Shown: piece after piece, positions 10,135 through 18,851 of the stretch
Numbering within the stretch: the first letter of the stretch is position 1
Layout of the letters: every line of letters starts with the position of its first letter
Notes under the pieces: generated by a model
Database searches by the model: none
Told to the model about the DNA's origin: nothing
What the model saw: the letters and a program-made list of their open reading frames with translations, nothing else
Assembly: GCA_001644045.1 (NCBI GenBank)
Contig: LUUF01000050.1
Coordinates: forward strand, 124,001-188,000
DNA length: 64,000 bases
DNA from: Methylomonas methanica
GTDB taxonomy: Bacteria; Pseudomonadota; Gammaproteobacteria; Methylococcales; Methylomonadaceae
Direction of reading: 5' to 3'
Made by a program: the position numbers and the translations under genes

Positions 10135-10728
10135 TCATGATTGTCTATAAACTGCTTGTAACCAGACCACTGTTGTGGCAAGCACACCTTGAGCACGAAC
10201 GGTGATGCGGTAATAAGTATCTGTGCCACTCGGTAAACCTTCTATTATGTAACGGGGTTGAGCGGATAGATTGGGTATAGCCGTGACATGGGTAAATTGA
10301 CCGTACGCCACACTTGGAGTACCTGTCATACTGATAGTTGTCCAAATATCGGTAGAATATGCTGTACCACCGTTATAACAAAGCCCATCGTCCCCTGTAC
10401 TTCCGGTAGATCCGCCGCAGCCGACCGAGAAGCCGGTATAGCCAGACAAGTTCCTGAAATTTGTAATATCTCGTTCGGCATCGCGCAGGGCCGACTCAGC
10501 CGCTTGAAAGGCGATGTTGCGATCTCGAGCATTTCCGGCCATTTTTTCCTCCATGGAAGTGGTTTGCATGCCTGTGACTCCGATTAGAGTTAACAGAAGC
10601 AGCATGATTAAACTCACTGCCAATACTGCACCGGATTGAGTCCGAGCTATTGTTTTTTGCGGTATAGAGAAGTCGGCGTTGTTTTTTTTTGCCAATGAAG
10701 TTGATAGTGTATTCATCGCATGTGCCAT
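10135..10728 (-). CDS. pilX: Type IV pilus minor pilin PilX
   Basis: Minor pilin-like protein of 197 residues. After a longer polar N-terminus comes the class-typical Q-S-G-A-V-L-A-V-S-L-I-M-L-L-L-L-T-L-I-G-V-T with the PilX_N features M-E-E-K-M-A-G-N and A-F-Q-A-A-E-S-A-L-R-D-A-E. The start codon shares bases with the pilW stop (TAATG) and the stop overlaps the first possible pilY1 codon (ATGA). A second ATG four codons later (10716) is an alternative start. There is no Glu5 of the usual kind, as is normal for the GspK/PilX group. Confidence 0.88.
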   Translation of the reverse strand: MAHAMNTLSTSLAKKNNADFSIPQKTIARTQSGAVLAVSLIMLLLLTLIGVTGMQTTSMEEKMAGNARDRNIAFQAAESALRDAERDITNFRNLSGYTGFSVGCGGSTGSTGDDGLCYNGGTAYSTDIWTTISMTGTPSVAYGQFTHVTAIPNLSAQPRYIIEGLPSGTDTYYRITVRAQGVLATTVVWLQAVYRQS

Positions 10729-11459
10729 TAAGGTAACCTATTTCGTACGGCAATCGTTGCATTGAAAACTCGCCTGATTTTTCGATCAGTTGGGGTCGTA
10801 GTGGCTCCATTGTAAGTGTAGGGTATCGGTTGCGAGGTTAGATTGTCCTCAATTGTTGCAGCCAATAAACTAATCCGTATGCTCACAACTTGCGCCATGT
10901 TAAGGCCGGTAGTTCCGGCCGCAACGTAGTAGTCAGGCGAGTTATCGTTATTGGTGTCTGCGCCGAATAAAATCTGAAAGTTTTCAATTCCCTCAACCAT
11001 TGGGTTGTTCAAGCCGTTGGTGTCTTGTTGTAGTACACTGTTATTGACTTTATAGGTAATGGTGGAACTAGCGTGGGTGTAATAGGCATCAGTGCTCAAG
11101 ACTGCGGTCCCGCAGGTTCCAGTTGGCGTCTGTGTGAATGTGCCTTTCAGAGTTATTGTGTCTGTACCATTGTCAATGCTGTCACCATTGGTTGCATTGT
11201 CGTTAGTTCCAGCAATATCGATATCGGGACTGGTTGGATTGCGGCAGCCCCAAAAGCCGGTCATACGAATGTCGTGCGAAAGAAACTCCAGGGCAAATCG
11301 ACCATTTTCTTGGAGTCTGGACATATTTTCTTGCATTCGGTAGCTCTGCCTACTGCCTATAAAGATTTGTATAATGCCAGTAAGTAAAAATGCGCCGATC
11401 AGTAAAGCGATCATAATTTCTATTAAGGTCATACCCCGCTGAGAGCTGATGGTTTTCAT
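10728..11459 (-). CDS. pilW: Type IV pilus minor pilin PilW
   Basis: Prepilin of 243 residues: leader M-K-T-I-S-S-Q-R-G followed by M-T-L-I-E-I-M-I-A-L-L-I-G with Glu at mature +5. The PilW segment S-R-L-Q-E-N-G-R-F-A-L-E-F-L is clear. A C-terminal acidic loop D-T-N-N-D-N-S-P-D (168-176) lies where family members often have a calcium-like site. It overlaps pilV by four bases (ATGA) and pilX by one base, consistent with stoichiometric co-translation. Confidence 0.9.
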   Translation of the reverse strand: MKTISSQRGMTLIEIMIALLIGAFLLTGIIQIFIGSRQSYRMQENMSRLQENGRFALEFLSHDIRMTGFWGCRNPTSPDIDIAGTNDNATNGDSIDNGTDTITLKGTFTQTPTGTCGTAVLSTDAYYTHASSTITYKVNNSVLQQDTNGLNNPMVEGIENFQILFGADTNNDNSPDYYVAAGTTGLNMAQVVSIRISLLAATIEDNLTSQPIPYTYNGATTTPTDRKIRRVFNATIAVRNRLP

Positions 11460-11908
11460 AAGCGGAAAGTCGTTTGAAAGTTGGGGTCGCTAGTGTTTAC
11501 GTTACCGTCGCGGTTATCGTCCCAGTTAATTGTAATTGTATAGACGCCGCTGTTGACGCCAATAGTACCCGCGCCTCCCGGAAGGGTTGTGGTAACGTTT
11601 CTGTTCCATTCATATAAATCGTTTTGAGCCATATCCGCAGCTGTACAAGTCGTGCTTACTGCTACACAATCTGACTGAGCCGTTGCATTTGCGGGTAGCA
11701 CAGAGGTGTATGTGATCAACCCGGCTATATTGGCACGTATTCTGTCGGCTAAGTCATAGGCCAGTTCGGTGGCCTGACTACGATTGTAGGCGCTAACATT
11801 GTTTGTCAACGAAGTTGCTTGTAAGCCCGCCAAACCAAGTAAGCCGAGTGCCAATACCAGCATGGCTATCAATACTTCGATGAGCGTGAACCCATGGCTT
11901 TTGATCAT
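11456..11908 (-). CDS. pilV: Type IV pilus modification/minor pilin PilV
   Basis: Prepilin of 150 residues: M-I-K-S-H-G/F-T-L-I-E-V-L-I-A-M-L-V-L-A-L-G-L-L-G-L, a textbook class III leader and N-terminal helix. It continues with the PilV-typical A-T-E-L-A-Y-D-L-A-D-R-I-R-A-N. Two cysteines (81, 88) may form a disulfide. The C-terminus carries D-D-N-R-D-G-N-V-N-T-S-D (130-141), an exact D-x-N-x-D-G-x5-D pattern. It lies three bases after fimT. Confidence 0.92.
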   Translation of the reverse strand: MIKSHGFTLIEVLIAMLVLALGLLGLAGLQATSLTNNVSAYNRSQATELAYDLADRIRANIAGLITYTSVLPANATAQSDCVAVSTTCTAADMAQNDLYEWNRNVTTTLPGGAGTIGVNSGVYTITINWDDNRDGNVNTSDPNFQTTFRL

Positions 11909-11911
11909 AAG

Positions 11912-12523
11912 TTAAAATCCTGACGTACAAGAGCTAATTTCAGTGTTATCTTCTTTTTCCGGAATGCCGTCGTGATCAGTATCTGGGGCTATTCGCGCTC
12001 TCCCACTGCCTTTGACTATAATTAGCTTGGCTTTGGAAATACTGGTGTTTTCACATATTGCAAAGCTACCACCTCCTGAATTACTGATGAAGCCGTTCGG
12101 TGTGAATCGGATGAAATTGGCAAAATTATTATTTCCCCTCAAAGTGAAGTTAGCAGGTAATGCGGGAAAAGTTCTGATTAACAAGTCGCCAGTGCCGTAA
12201 CTTCCATCGTTGTTGACATCGGTAAACACATCCCAACCGTCTTCCCAGTTAGCCCCCGCCCAGTTTGCTGTGTCGCCGTTATGGGTAAATGAATTGGAAT
12301 CAATTTTGCGCACCGTAACGGATTGGCTACGTTTTACTGCCTCGCTACGCGCCAGATTCAGTGCTGTTACTAGCTCATTCGTGGATGTGCTGAGTCGGCT
12401 GCTGCTGATAACGGAAGTAAAGCTTGGAATTGCGGCTCCCACTAAAACTCCCGCAATAGAGATAGTAACCATCAATTCTATTAGGGTGAAGCCTTTAGAG
12501 TATTTGCGATGCGCTGTCTTCAT
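11912..12523 (-). CDS. fimT: Minor pilin FimT (GspH/FimT family)
   Basis: First gene of the minor-pilin operon, 203 residues. Prepilin site K-G/F-T-L-I-E-L-M-V-T-I-S-I, followed by the FimT feature A-L-N-L-A-R-S-E-A-V-K-R. The GspH-type W-E-D-G-W-D-V-F-T-D-V-N-N-D-G is present, and the protein has two acidic D-x-[ND]-x-D-G-x5-D loops (102-113 and 181-192). C-terminal cysteines at 157 and 199 could pair. In other gammaproteobacteria FimT proteins have been linked to DNA binding for natural transformation; whether this one does so cannot be read from sequence alone. Confidence 0.9.
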   Translation of the reverse strand: MKTAHRKYSKGFTLIELMVTISIAGVLVGAAIPSFTSVISSSRLSTSTNELVTALNLARSEAVKRSQSVTVRKIDSNSFTHNGDTANWAGANWEDGWDVFTDVNNDGSYGTGDLLIRTFPALPANFTLRGNNNFANFIRFTPNGFISNSGGGSFAICENTSISKAKLIIVKGSGRARIAPDTDHDGIPEKEDNTEISSCTSGF

Positions 12524-12894
12524 GAGCTCTGATTAAGGTGACTAGGTTGAATATAAGCTTAAACTAGAAGATGGCTCATTTGCCCGGGATTTATCGACAC
12601 GTCAAAATCGAATTTGAAGATAGCACAGGATTTAACAAAGATATGCGAGTTAAACCACAATCATAGTGCGCGTGTTGACAGATTCTCGCCAAGATTGCGA
12701 TGTCGGCATTGAAACCTGAGACTTTTTTTAAAATGAGTGTTTTTCGGCAAGATCGACTTTCTGTAACTACAATCTTGTTCTAGCTTGGCTACAATCATCG
12801 CAATACGAAATCCGATTTTGTCAGCTAACAACCGAAGCTTGGACGGATTTAACAGTTTTCAAAAAACTATTCGATAAATTTGGAGGAGAAAATT
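12524..12894. other. Divergent intergenic region between pilin and chemotaxis operons
   Basis: 371 bp without a gene, AT-rich, between fimT (minus) and cheY (plus); it must hold the promoters of both operons. A TTGACA hexamer sits at 12675-12680 but its spaced -10 partner is poor. CTACAATC occurs twice between about 12765 and 12800, either of which could supply a -10-like TACAAT. I found no convincing sigma-28 or sigma-54 promoter. The shared regulatory region makes coordinated control of pili and the chemosensory array possible but does not prove it. Confidence 0.5.
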
Positions 12895-13257
12895 GTGGCA
12901 ACAATTCTTGCTGTAGACGATTCCGCGTCAATGAGACAGATGGTGGCGTTTACCCTAAAAGGCGCCGGCTATAACGTTGTGGAGGCTGTAGATGGCGCGG
13001 ACGCGCTAAACAAAGCCAAAGCACAAGCTTTTGACTGTGTTGTTACGGATGTAAATATGCCCAACAAGGATGGGATCGAATTGATCAGAGATTTGCGTGC
13101 CTTGCCAAATTACAAGTTCACACCAATGTTGATGCTGACTACTGAGGCGGGTACGGATAAAAAACAGCAGGGCAAGGATGCCGGTGCAACCGGTTGGATC
13201 GTAAAGCCGTTCAATCCCGATCAATTACTCAAGACGATCAAGAAAGTGATGGGTTAA
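12895..13257 (+). CDS. cheY: Chemotaxis response regulator CheY
   Basis: Stand-alone receiver domain of 120 residues that is phosphorylated by CheA and signals to the output machine (flagellar switch or pilus motor). The GTG at 12895 is chosen because GGAGGAG ends seven bases before it; the longer frame from TTG 12880 would begin upstream of that site. The acidic pair is A-V-D-D-S, the phospho-acceptor lies in V-T-D-V-N-M-P, the Thr switch in L-M-L-T-T-E-A, and the Lys in V-K-P-F. It is the first gene of the chemosensory operon, 40 bp before cheA. Confidence 0.95.
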   Translation: MATILAVDDSASMRQMVAFTLKGAGYNVVEAVDGADALNKAKAQAFDCVVTDVNMPNKDGIELIRDLRALPNYKFTPMLMLTTEAGTDKKQQGKDAGATGWIVKPFNPDQLLKTIKKVMG

Positions 13258-13297
13258 ATGTCCGCTTTTTCAGAGACATCGGCAATCGGGTAATTCT

Positions 13298-15376
13298 ATG
13301 TCAATCGATATGGCGCAATTTCATCAGGTGTTTTTCGAAGAGAGCTTCGAAGGACTTGATGCAATGGAATCAGGGTTGCTCAATCTTGATTTGGGGGATT
13401 TCAATGTGGAAGACATCAATACTATTTTTCGCGCCGCGCACTCCATAAAAGGCGGTAGCGGGACTTTCGGTTTTACCGCTGTCTCCGACTTTACCCACGT
13501 TATGGAGACCTTGCTCGATGAAATGCGTGATGGCCGTAGAAAAATCACGCAGCCGGCTGTCGATGTCTTGTTGGGATCGGTCGATTGTCTCAGAGACATG
13601 CTGCAATCTATACAAAATGGCAGCGAAGTTGATCAAGCCGATGTGGCCGAGCACAAATTAGCCTTGGATAACGAACTGAATAATGCTGTTCCGAATAGTC
13701 CGTCGGTTGGAAAACAGACAGCAAAAGCCTCTACGGTTCTGCCTGCTGATGATGTTAAACAAATAGCTGGTTGGGTTATCGCATTCAGTCCGCATTTACA
13801 TCTATTGAAGACCGGCAACGAACCGGTGCGGATGTTTAGGGAATTAGCGTCCTTGGGACATTTGACGACAACCGTGGACTTACAAGGCGTGCCGAATCTT
13901 TACGATTTGGATCCTGAAGAGTGTCATTTGTCCTGGAAATTGGAAGTGTCTGGCGATATTCCAGAAACGGAAATCGACGAAATTTTCGATTGGGTAGAGG
14001 ACGATTGCGATTTGGCTAAACAACCCATCTACCAAACTCCATCAGAATCGACACCATTCCACGGCTCACCGGAAATTGCGATAAGTCACGCCGTAAGTCG
14101 CGTCACCAAGGACGTAAGCTCGGAGCTGGCAAGCAGCGAAGAATCCGAGGCGAATGCTGCAGATCGTAAAAACGGCAAAAAAGAGGATGCAAAAGCCGCA
14201 CCGAAAGGTTCAAGTTCCATTCGTGTGGATACCAGTAAAATCGATACCTTGATCAACATGGTCGGGGAGCTGGTCATTACTCAATCCATGCTCAGTTTGT
14301 TAGGTGAACATTTCGAACTTAATAAATTGGATCAATTGAAAAACGGTCTTTCGCAGTTAGAGCGACATACCCGCGAGCTGCAGGAAAGCGTGATGAACAT
14401 TCGCATGCTGCCTATCAGTTTCGTGTTTAGCCGTTTCCCGCGATTGGCGCATGATATCAGCAGCAAACTCGGCAAAAAAATCGAACTTAAATTGGTGGGT
14501 GAAAACACCGAAGTCGATAAGACAGTCGTCGAATTGCTGAGCGATCCTTTGGTTCATTTAGTAAGAAACAGCCTGGATCATGGTATTGAAATGCCCGATG
14601 TCAGGCTGGCGGCCGGAAAACCCGAAACTGGCACGGTTACGCTGGAAGCCTATCATCGCGGCGGCAATATAGTGATAGAAGTCGCCGACGACGGTAAAGG
14701 CCTCGATAAAGATAAATTGCGTGCCAAAGCAATTGAAAAAGGTTTGATCGATGCTGATGCAATCTTGAGCGACAAGCAAACGTATGAGCTTATTTTTATG
14801 CCTGGATTTTCCACTGCCGAGAAGCTTACCGATATATCCGGTCGCGGTGTGGGGATGGATGTTGTTAGACGTAACATCCAGGCTTTGGGCGGCAATATAG
14901 AAATTCTTTCCGAGTTGGGTAAGGGATCTACCATTTCCATTCACTTGCCGCTTACTTTGGCTATCCTTGATGGTCAGTCTATCGCGGTTGGCGACGAAAC
15001 CTATATTTTACCCTTGGGTTCTATTATCGAGTCGCTCCATGTCAAGGAAGACAGACTCAATCGGGTGGCGGGCAAAGGAGAAACTTTTCTGCTGAGAGGG
15101 CAATATTTGCCGATTATCAGAATGCATCAAATATTTAACGTGCTCTCCGCAAAAACGACGAAGCTCACAGAAGGCTTAATTGTTGTCGTAGAAGGACAAG
15201 GTTTGCGTTGCGGATTGTTCGTGGATGATCTGCTCGGACAACAGCAAGTGGTGATCAAGTCCCTTGAAGCTAATTATCGACGCATCGAAGGGGTATCCGG
15301 AGCAACTATTCTGGGCGATGGATCGGTGGCTCTGATTCTTGATATCCCCGGTCTGGTGCGTTTAGCCAATCAATAA
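13298..15376 (+). CDS. cheA: Chemotaxis histidine kinase CheA
   Basis: Kinase core of the receptor array, 692 residues. The Hpt (P1) domain has A-H-S-I-K-G-G-S-G-T-F-G-F with His48 as phospho-site. A P2-like domain around residues 150-240 should dock CheY/CheB. An acidic, Lys-rich linker leads to the dimerisation domain (V-G-E-L-V-I-T-Q-S-M). The ATPase domain has H-L-V-R-N-S-L-D-H-G-I-E, D-D-G-K-G-L-D and G-R-G-V-G-M-D-V-V. The C-terminal P5 domain is CheW-like. All catalytic motifs are intact. It lies between cheY and cheW. Confidence 0.97.
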   Translation: MSIDMAQFHQVFFEESFEGLDAMESGLLNLDLGDFNVEDINTIFRAAHSIKGGSGTFGFTAVSDFTHVMETLLDEMRDGRRKITQPAVDVLLGSVDCLRDMLQSIQNGSEVDQADVAEHKLALDNELNNAVPNSPSVGKQTAKASTVLPADDVKQIAGWVIAFSPHLHLLKTGNEPVRMFRELASLGHLTTTVDLQGVPNLYDLDPEECHLSWKLEVSGDIPETEIDEIFDWVEDDCDLAKQPIYQTPSESTPFHGSPEIAISHAVSRVTKDVSSELASSEESEANAADRKNGKKEDAKAAPKGSSSIRVDTSKIDTLINMVGELVITQSMLSLLGEHFELNKLDQLKNGLSQLERHTRELQESVMNIRMLPISFVFSRFPRLAHDISSKLGKKIELKLVGENTEVDKTVVELLSDPLVHLVRNSLDHGIEMPDVRLAAGKPETGTVTLEAYHRGGNIVIEVADDGKGLDKDKLRAKAIEKGLIDADAILSDKQTYELIFMPGFSTAEKLTDISGRGVGMDVVRRNIQALGGNIEILSELGKGSTISIHLPLTLAILDGQSIAVGDETYILPLGSIIESLHVKEDRLNRVAGKGETFLLRGQYLPIIRMHQIFNVLSAKTTKLTEGLIVVVEGQGLRCGLFVDDLLGQQQVVIKSLEANYRRIEGVSGATILGDGSVALILDIPGLVRLANQ

Positions 15377-15395
15377 ACCTAATCTTAAGCGTGTC

Positions 15396-15911
15396 ATGTC
15401 CGAAATAATCGAACTTAGCAGTACAGACCAGCAAGATGCAAAAAGGTTGGACACTAGTTTGCAGTTTTTAAGCTTCACCTTGGGCCAGGAAGAATATGGT
15501 GTGGATATTCTGCGAGTTCAGGAAATTCGCAGTTGGGAACCGGTGTCGCGAATTCCTAATGTGCCAAGCTACGAAAAAGGCGTGGTCAATCTACGCGGTG
15601 CGATTGTGCCTATCATCGATTTACGCGAGCGCTTTCAACTAGGACACAGCGATTATTCGCCTTTGACGGTAGTTGTGGTCTTGCAAGCGCGAATGGCCGA
15701 TAAAACCAGAATCATCGGGGTTGTGGTGGATTCTGTTTCCGATGTTGTCGATGTCAATAAAAAAAGTATCCAGAGCGCACCGAATTTTGGCGCAAAAGTC
15801 AGTACTGAATTTATTAATGGCTTGGTTTCGGTAAGCGGCCGAATGGTGATGCTGTTGGATGTAGATAAATTATTAAAACTTGATGGCCTGGATGGTGAAG
15901 ATGAAAGTTGA
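15396..15911 (+). CDS. cheW: Chemotaxis coupling protein CheW (first copy)
   Basis: Scaffold protein of 171 residues linking receptors to CheA. It is a single CheW domain with Y-G-V-D-I-L-R-V-Q-E-I-R, N-L-R-G-A-I-V-P-I-I-D-L-R and the C-terminal L-L-D-V-D-K-L-L. Its sequence is close to the second CheW at 18345, so the two probably arose by duplication within the cluster. Having two paralogues flanking the receptor gene suggests distinct slots in the array, or one working with CheA and one with receptors only. Confidence 0.95.
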   Translation: MSEIIELSSTDQQDAKRLDTSLQFLSFTLGQEEYGVDILRVQEIRSWEPVSRIPNVPSYEKGVVNLRGAIVPIIDLRERFQLGHSDYSPLTVVVVLQARMADKTRIIGVVVDSVSDVVDVNKKSIQSAPNFGAKVSTEFINGLVSVSGRMVMLLDVDKLLKLDGLDGEDES

Positions 15912-15953
15912 AAAAAGAGCTGTTTATGGCTGGGTTGTAACGGAGGATATGCA

Positions 15954-18299
15954 ATGAAACTCAATCACCCTGTGACCGATCGCGAAGTCTTAATGAAGCC
16001 AGGCACCATTTTGGTCACGCGCACCAATTTGAAAGGCATTATTACCTATGCAAACGACGCTTTTATCGAAATCAGCGGCTTTAGCAAAGATGAGCTGGTC
16101 GGGGCCAATCACAATATGGTTCGGCATCCTGACATGCCGCCGGCGGCATTCCAAGATTTATGGGATTGTTTGAAGGCTGGGCGCCCATGGACCGCACCTG
16201 TCAAAAATAGGACCAAATCCGGAGACTACTACTGGGTAGAAGCCAACGTAACGCCGGTTTTTAAGAATGGCAAAGTACAGGAATACCTGTCGGTTCGTTA
16301 TGCGCCATCCCGAGAACAAATTCAACAAGCCGAGTCCTTATACGAAAAACTGAATGCCAACAAAGCCACAATACGGCCGACCGGGGTAAGTGCGGTAATC
16401 AAAAAATTGCTGGAATTGGGCTTGTGGAAAAAAGTCGGGATTATCTATCTGATCTTCTTGTTGCCGACCATTAATTCAATTTACGATCATTATCTCGAAC
16501 AAAAATATCCGGAGATGCTCCTGTTTTTGGGCTTGGCCGGATTTGCATCAATATTGGGATATTCGGTGATTCGTAGTGTTGTAAAGGCTTTAGAGAATTC
16601 GATACGCATTTGTTACCGGATGGCAGATGAACAATTCAGAAATACCATAGATCTGGATCGCGGCGATGAAATAGGCGACTTCTATCGGGCCTTATACGGC
16701 ATGCAGGTTAAATTGAATTCTGATTTGGCTTATTCCAAACAGGTAGCGTCAGAAGCGATGCGGATTAAACAAGCGCTCGACAATGTGCAGTCCTGCGTCA
16801 TGGTGGCTAACAACGATTTAGACATCATTTATATGAATAAGACCGTAGCGGAAATGTTTCAAAATGCCGAAGCGGACATTCGCAAACAATTGCCTGAATT
16901 TGATGCCAGCAAGCTGATGGGCGCGAATATCGATCAATTCCATAAAAAACCGGCACATCAACGCGGTTTGTTGGCAAATCTATCCAGCACGTTTAGTTCG
17001 GCGTTGGTGATCGGCGGCCGACACATGAATATCGTTGCCAATCCGGTTAAGAGCGACGAAAACGAACGCATTGGTATCGTGGTTGAGTGGCTTGATAGAA
17101 CGCATGAAGTCAAGATTGAGCAGGAAATCGCCAGCATAGTCGAAGCGGTCAAGGCCGGTGAATTGTCCAGCCGGATTGAGTTGGCGGATAAACAAGGCTT
17201 TTTCGAGACGCTTAGCGAAGGCATCAACGAACTGACCGATGTGATCGAAAACGTCTTCAGAGACGTTGGCAGTACCATGCAAAGTATGGCGTCCGGGGAT
17301 TTGACCAATCGAATCACCAGCGATTACCAAGGCGTTTATTTAAACTGCAAAAACGATATCAATACCACCATCGATAAGCTGAACGAGATTTTCGGTCAGG
17401 TTAGCGAGTCTGCTCATTTTATTAACAACTCATCCCAAGAAATTGCTAGCGGAAATAATAACTTATCGCAACGCGCCGAACAACAGGCCGCGAATTTGCA
17501 GCAAACCGCCGCCAGCATGGAAGAGCTGACCAGCACGGTGAAAAATAATGCCGATAACGCACAGCAAGCCAATGCAGTAGCCAATAACGCCAGAGAGTTG
17601 GCTGAAAAAGGTGGAAATGTTGTGAAGGCTGCGGTTTCCGCTATGCAGGAGATCAATGAGAGCAGTAATAAAATTGCCGACATTATTAGCGTGATCGATG
17701 AAATCGCCTTCCAAACCAACTTGCTGGCCTTGAATGCTTCCGTGGAAGCGGCCAGGGCAGGGGAGCAAGGCCGGGGCTTTTCCGTAGTGGCCACAGAGGT
17801 CAGAAATCTGGCGCAACGCAGTGCTACCGCGGCCAGGGAAAGTAAAGAGTTGATTCAAACCAGCGTGCAAAAGGTGAGAGCGGGCACCGAGTTTGTAAAT
17901 GAAACCGGTAAAGCGCTAAACGAAATCGTGGCCGGCGTGCAAAAGGTTGGTGATATCGTCGCGCAAATCGCCGATGCAAGCATAGAGCAGTCGGCAGGTA
18001 TAGGCCAGGTGAATCAGGCCGTCGCTCAGATGGATGAAATTACCCAGCAAAACGCCGCCTTAGCCGAAGAAGCATCGGCTGCCAGCGTTTCAATGAGCGA
18101 CTTGTCGACCAATATGGTGGAGATGTTGGCGTTTTTCAAAACAGAAAAAAAAGCTGCCGAGCATCAAGTTTCCCATCATGCGGATCGCTCCAGCATCGTC
18201 CGGGCGGAAGTCAATAGAGCTGCGGTATCGCAGCCAGTTCGCCAACCCAGTGGTTTCAAGCAGACCTCTCAAGCCGATGACGAATGGCAGGATTTTTAG
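15954..18299 (+). CDS. PAS-containing methyl-accepting chemotaxis receptor (Aer/Aer2-like)
   Basis: Receptor of 781 residues. The N-terminal PAS (about 1-115) has the Aer-type T-R-T-N-L-K-G-I-I-T-Y-A-N and W-T-A-P-V-K-N-R. Two membrane segments follow (about 155-205) with hardly any periplasmic loop, so sensing is cytoplasmic, probably redox or energy. A second PAS-like region (about 270-385) and two HAMP-like repeats (with A-G-E-L-S-S-R-I and S-G-D-L-T-N-R-I) lead into a long signalling hairpin with [18 protein letters not shown]. The protein ends in E-W-Q-D-F, which fits the x-W-x-x-F pentapeptide that tethers CheR. The ligand or cofactor is unknown. Confidence 0.9.
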   Translation: MKLNHPVTDREVLMKPGTILVTRTNLKGIITYANDAFIEISGFSKDELVGANHNMVRHPDMPPAAFQDLWDCLKAGRPWTAPVKNRTKSGDYYWVEANVTPVFKNGKVQEYLSVRYAPSREQIQQAESLYEKLNANKATIRPTGVSAVIKKLLELGLWKKVGIIYLIFLLPTINSIYDHYLEQKYPEMLLFLGLAGFASILGYSVIRSVVKALENSIRICYRMADEQFRNTIDLDRGDEIGDFYRALYGMQVKLNSDLAYSKQVASEAMRIKQALDNVQSCVMVANNDLDIIYMNKTVAEMFQNAEADIRKQLPEFDASKLMGANIDQFHKKPAHQRGLLANLSSTFSSALVIGGRHMNIVANPVKSDENERIGIVVEWLDRTHEVKIEQEIASIVEAVKAGELSSRIELADKQGFFETLSEGINELTDVIENVFRDVGSTMQSMASGDLTNRITSDYQGVYLNCKNDINTTIDKLNEIFGQVSESAHFINNSSQEIASGNNNLSQRAEQQAANLQQTAASMEELTSTVKNNADNAQQANAVANNARELAEKGGNVVKAAVSAMQEINESSNKIADIISVIDEIAFQTNLLALNASVEAARAGEQGRGFSVVATEVRNLAQRSATAARESKELIQTSVQKVRAGTEFVNETGKALNEIVAGVQKVGDIVAQIADASIEQSAGIGQVNQAVAQMDEITQQNAALAEEASAASVSMSDLSTNMVEMLAFFKTEKKAAEHQVSHHADRSSIVRAEVNRAAVSQPVRQPSGFKQTSQADDEWQDF

Positions 18300-18344
18300 C
18301 GGAGTGGCTTGATTGACCAATAAATTAGATAGGGAATAAGCGCC

Positions 18345-18851
18345 ATGACAGCCGATTTAGTGTCCGATCAGCACGTTGAGCAATTTCTGACTTTCGAGTT
18401 AGAAGGTGAAGCATATGGCATCGAAATTTTAAAAGTTCAAGAAATCAGGGGATGGGAGCCAATCAGAAAAATTCCGAATACTCCCGATTTCGTTAAAGGC
18501 GCGTTAAATTTACGCGGTTCCATCGTGCCGATTGTCGATCTGCGCGAGCGTTTTCAGATGGAAAAAGTGGAATATACGCCCGTCACGGTGGTTATTGTGA
18601 TGAGCGTGAATACTGCTTCCGGCGTCTCGGTGATGGGAATCGTAGCCGATGCGGTGTCCGATGTGTTGGATATTAACCTGTCCGATATCAAAGAAGCGCC
18701 GAATTTGGGTTCGAAAATCAATACTCAATATATGCGCGGCATGTTCGTCGGCAAGAAGAACATGGTGATGTTGCTGGATGTCGACAAGCTTTTAAATCCG
18801 GATGAGTTTGTCAATATTTCCGGGCTTGCTGCTATGTCAGAGGGTAAATGA
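18345..18851 (+). CDS. cheW: Chemotaxis coupling protein CheW (second copy)
   Basis: CheW paralogue of 168 residues with Y-G-I-E-I-L-K-V-Q-E-I-R-G-W-E-P, N-L-R-G-S-I-V-P-I-V-D-L-R-E-R-F and V-M-L-L-D-V-D-K-L-L. It matches the CheW at 15396 over most of its length. Its stop overlaps the ParA-family gene by four bases (ATGA), so this copy is co-translated with the ATPase. That coupling hints that it is the partner used for ParA-directed positioning of the array. Confidence 0.94.
   Translation: MTADLVSDQHVEQFLTFELEGEAYGIEILKVQEIRGWEPIRKIPNTPDFVKGALNLRGSIVPIVDLRERFQMEKVEYTPVTVVIVMSVNTASGVSVMGIVADAVSDVLDINLSDIKEAPNLGSKINTQYMRGMFVGKKNMVMLLDVDKLLNPDEFVNISGLAAMSEGK

Noticed and set aside
5294-10138. 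PilY1 start at 10138 overlapping pilX
   Set aside because: The ATG at 10108 has GGAGG and begins the signal peptide directly.
12675-12703. TTGACA as a sigma-70 promoter of cheY
   Set aside because: The hexamer 17 bases downstream (CGATGT) is a poor -10, so it is not annotated as a promoter.
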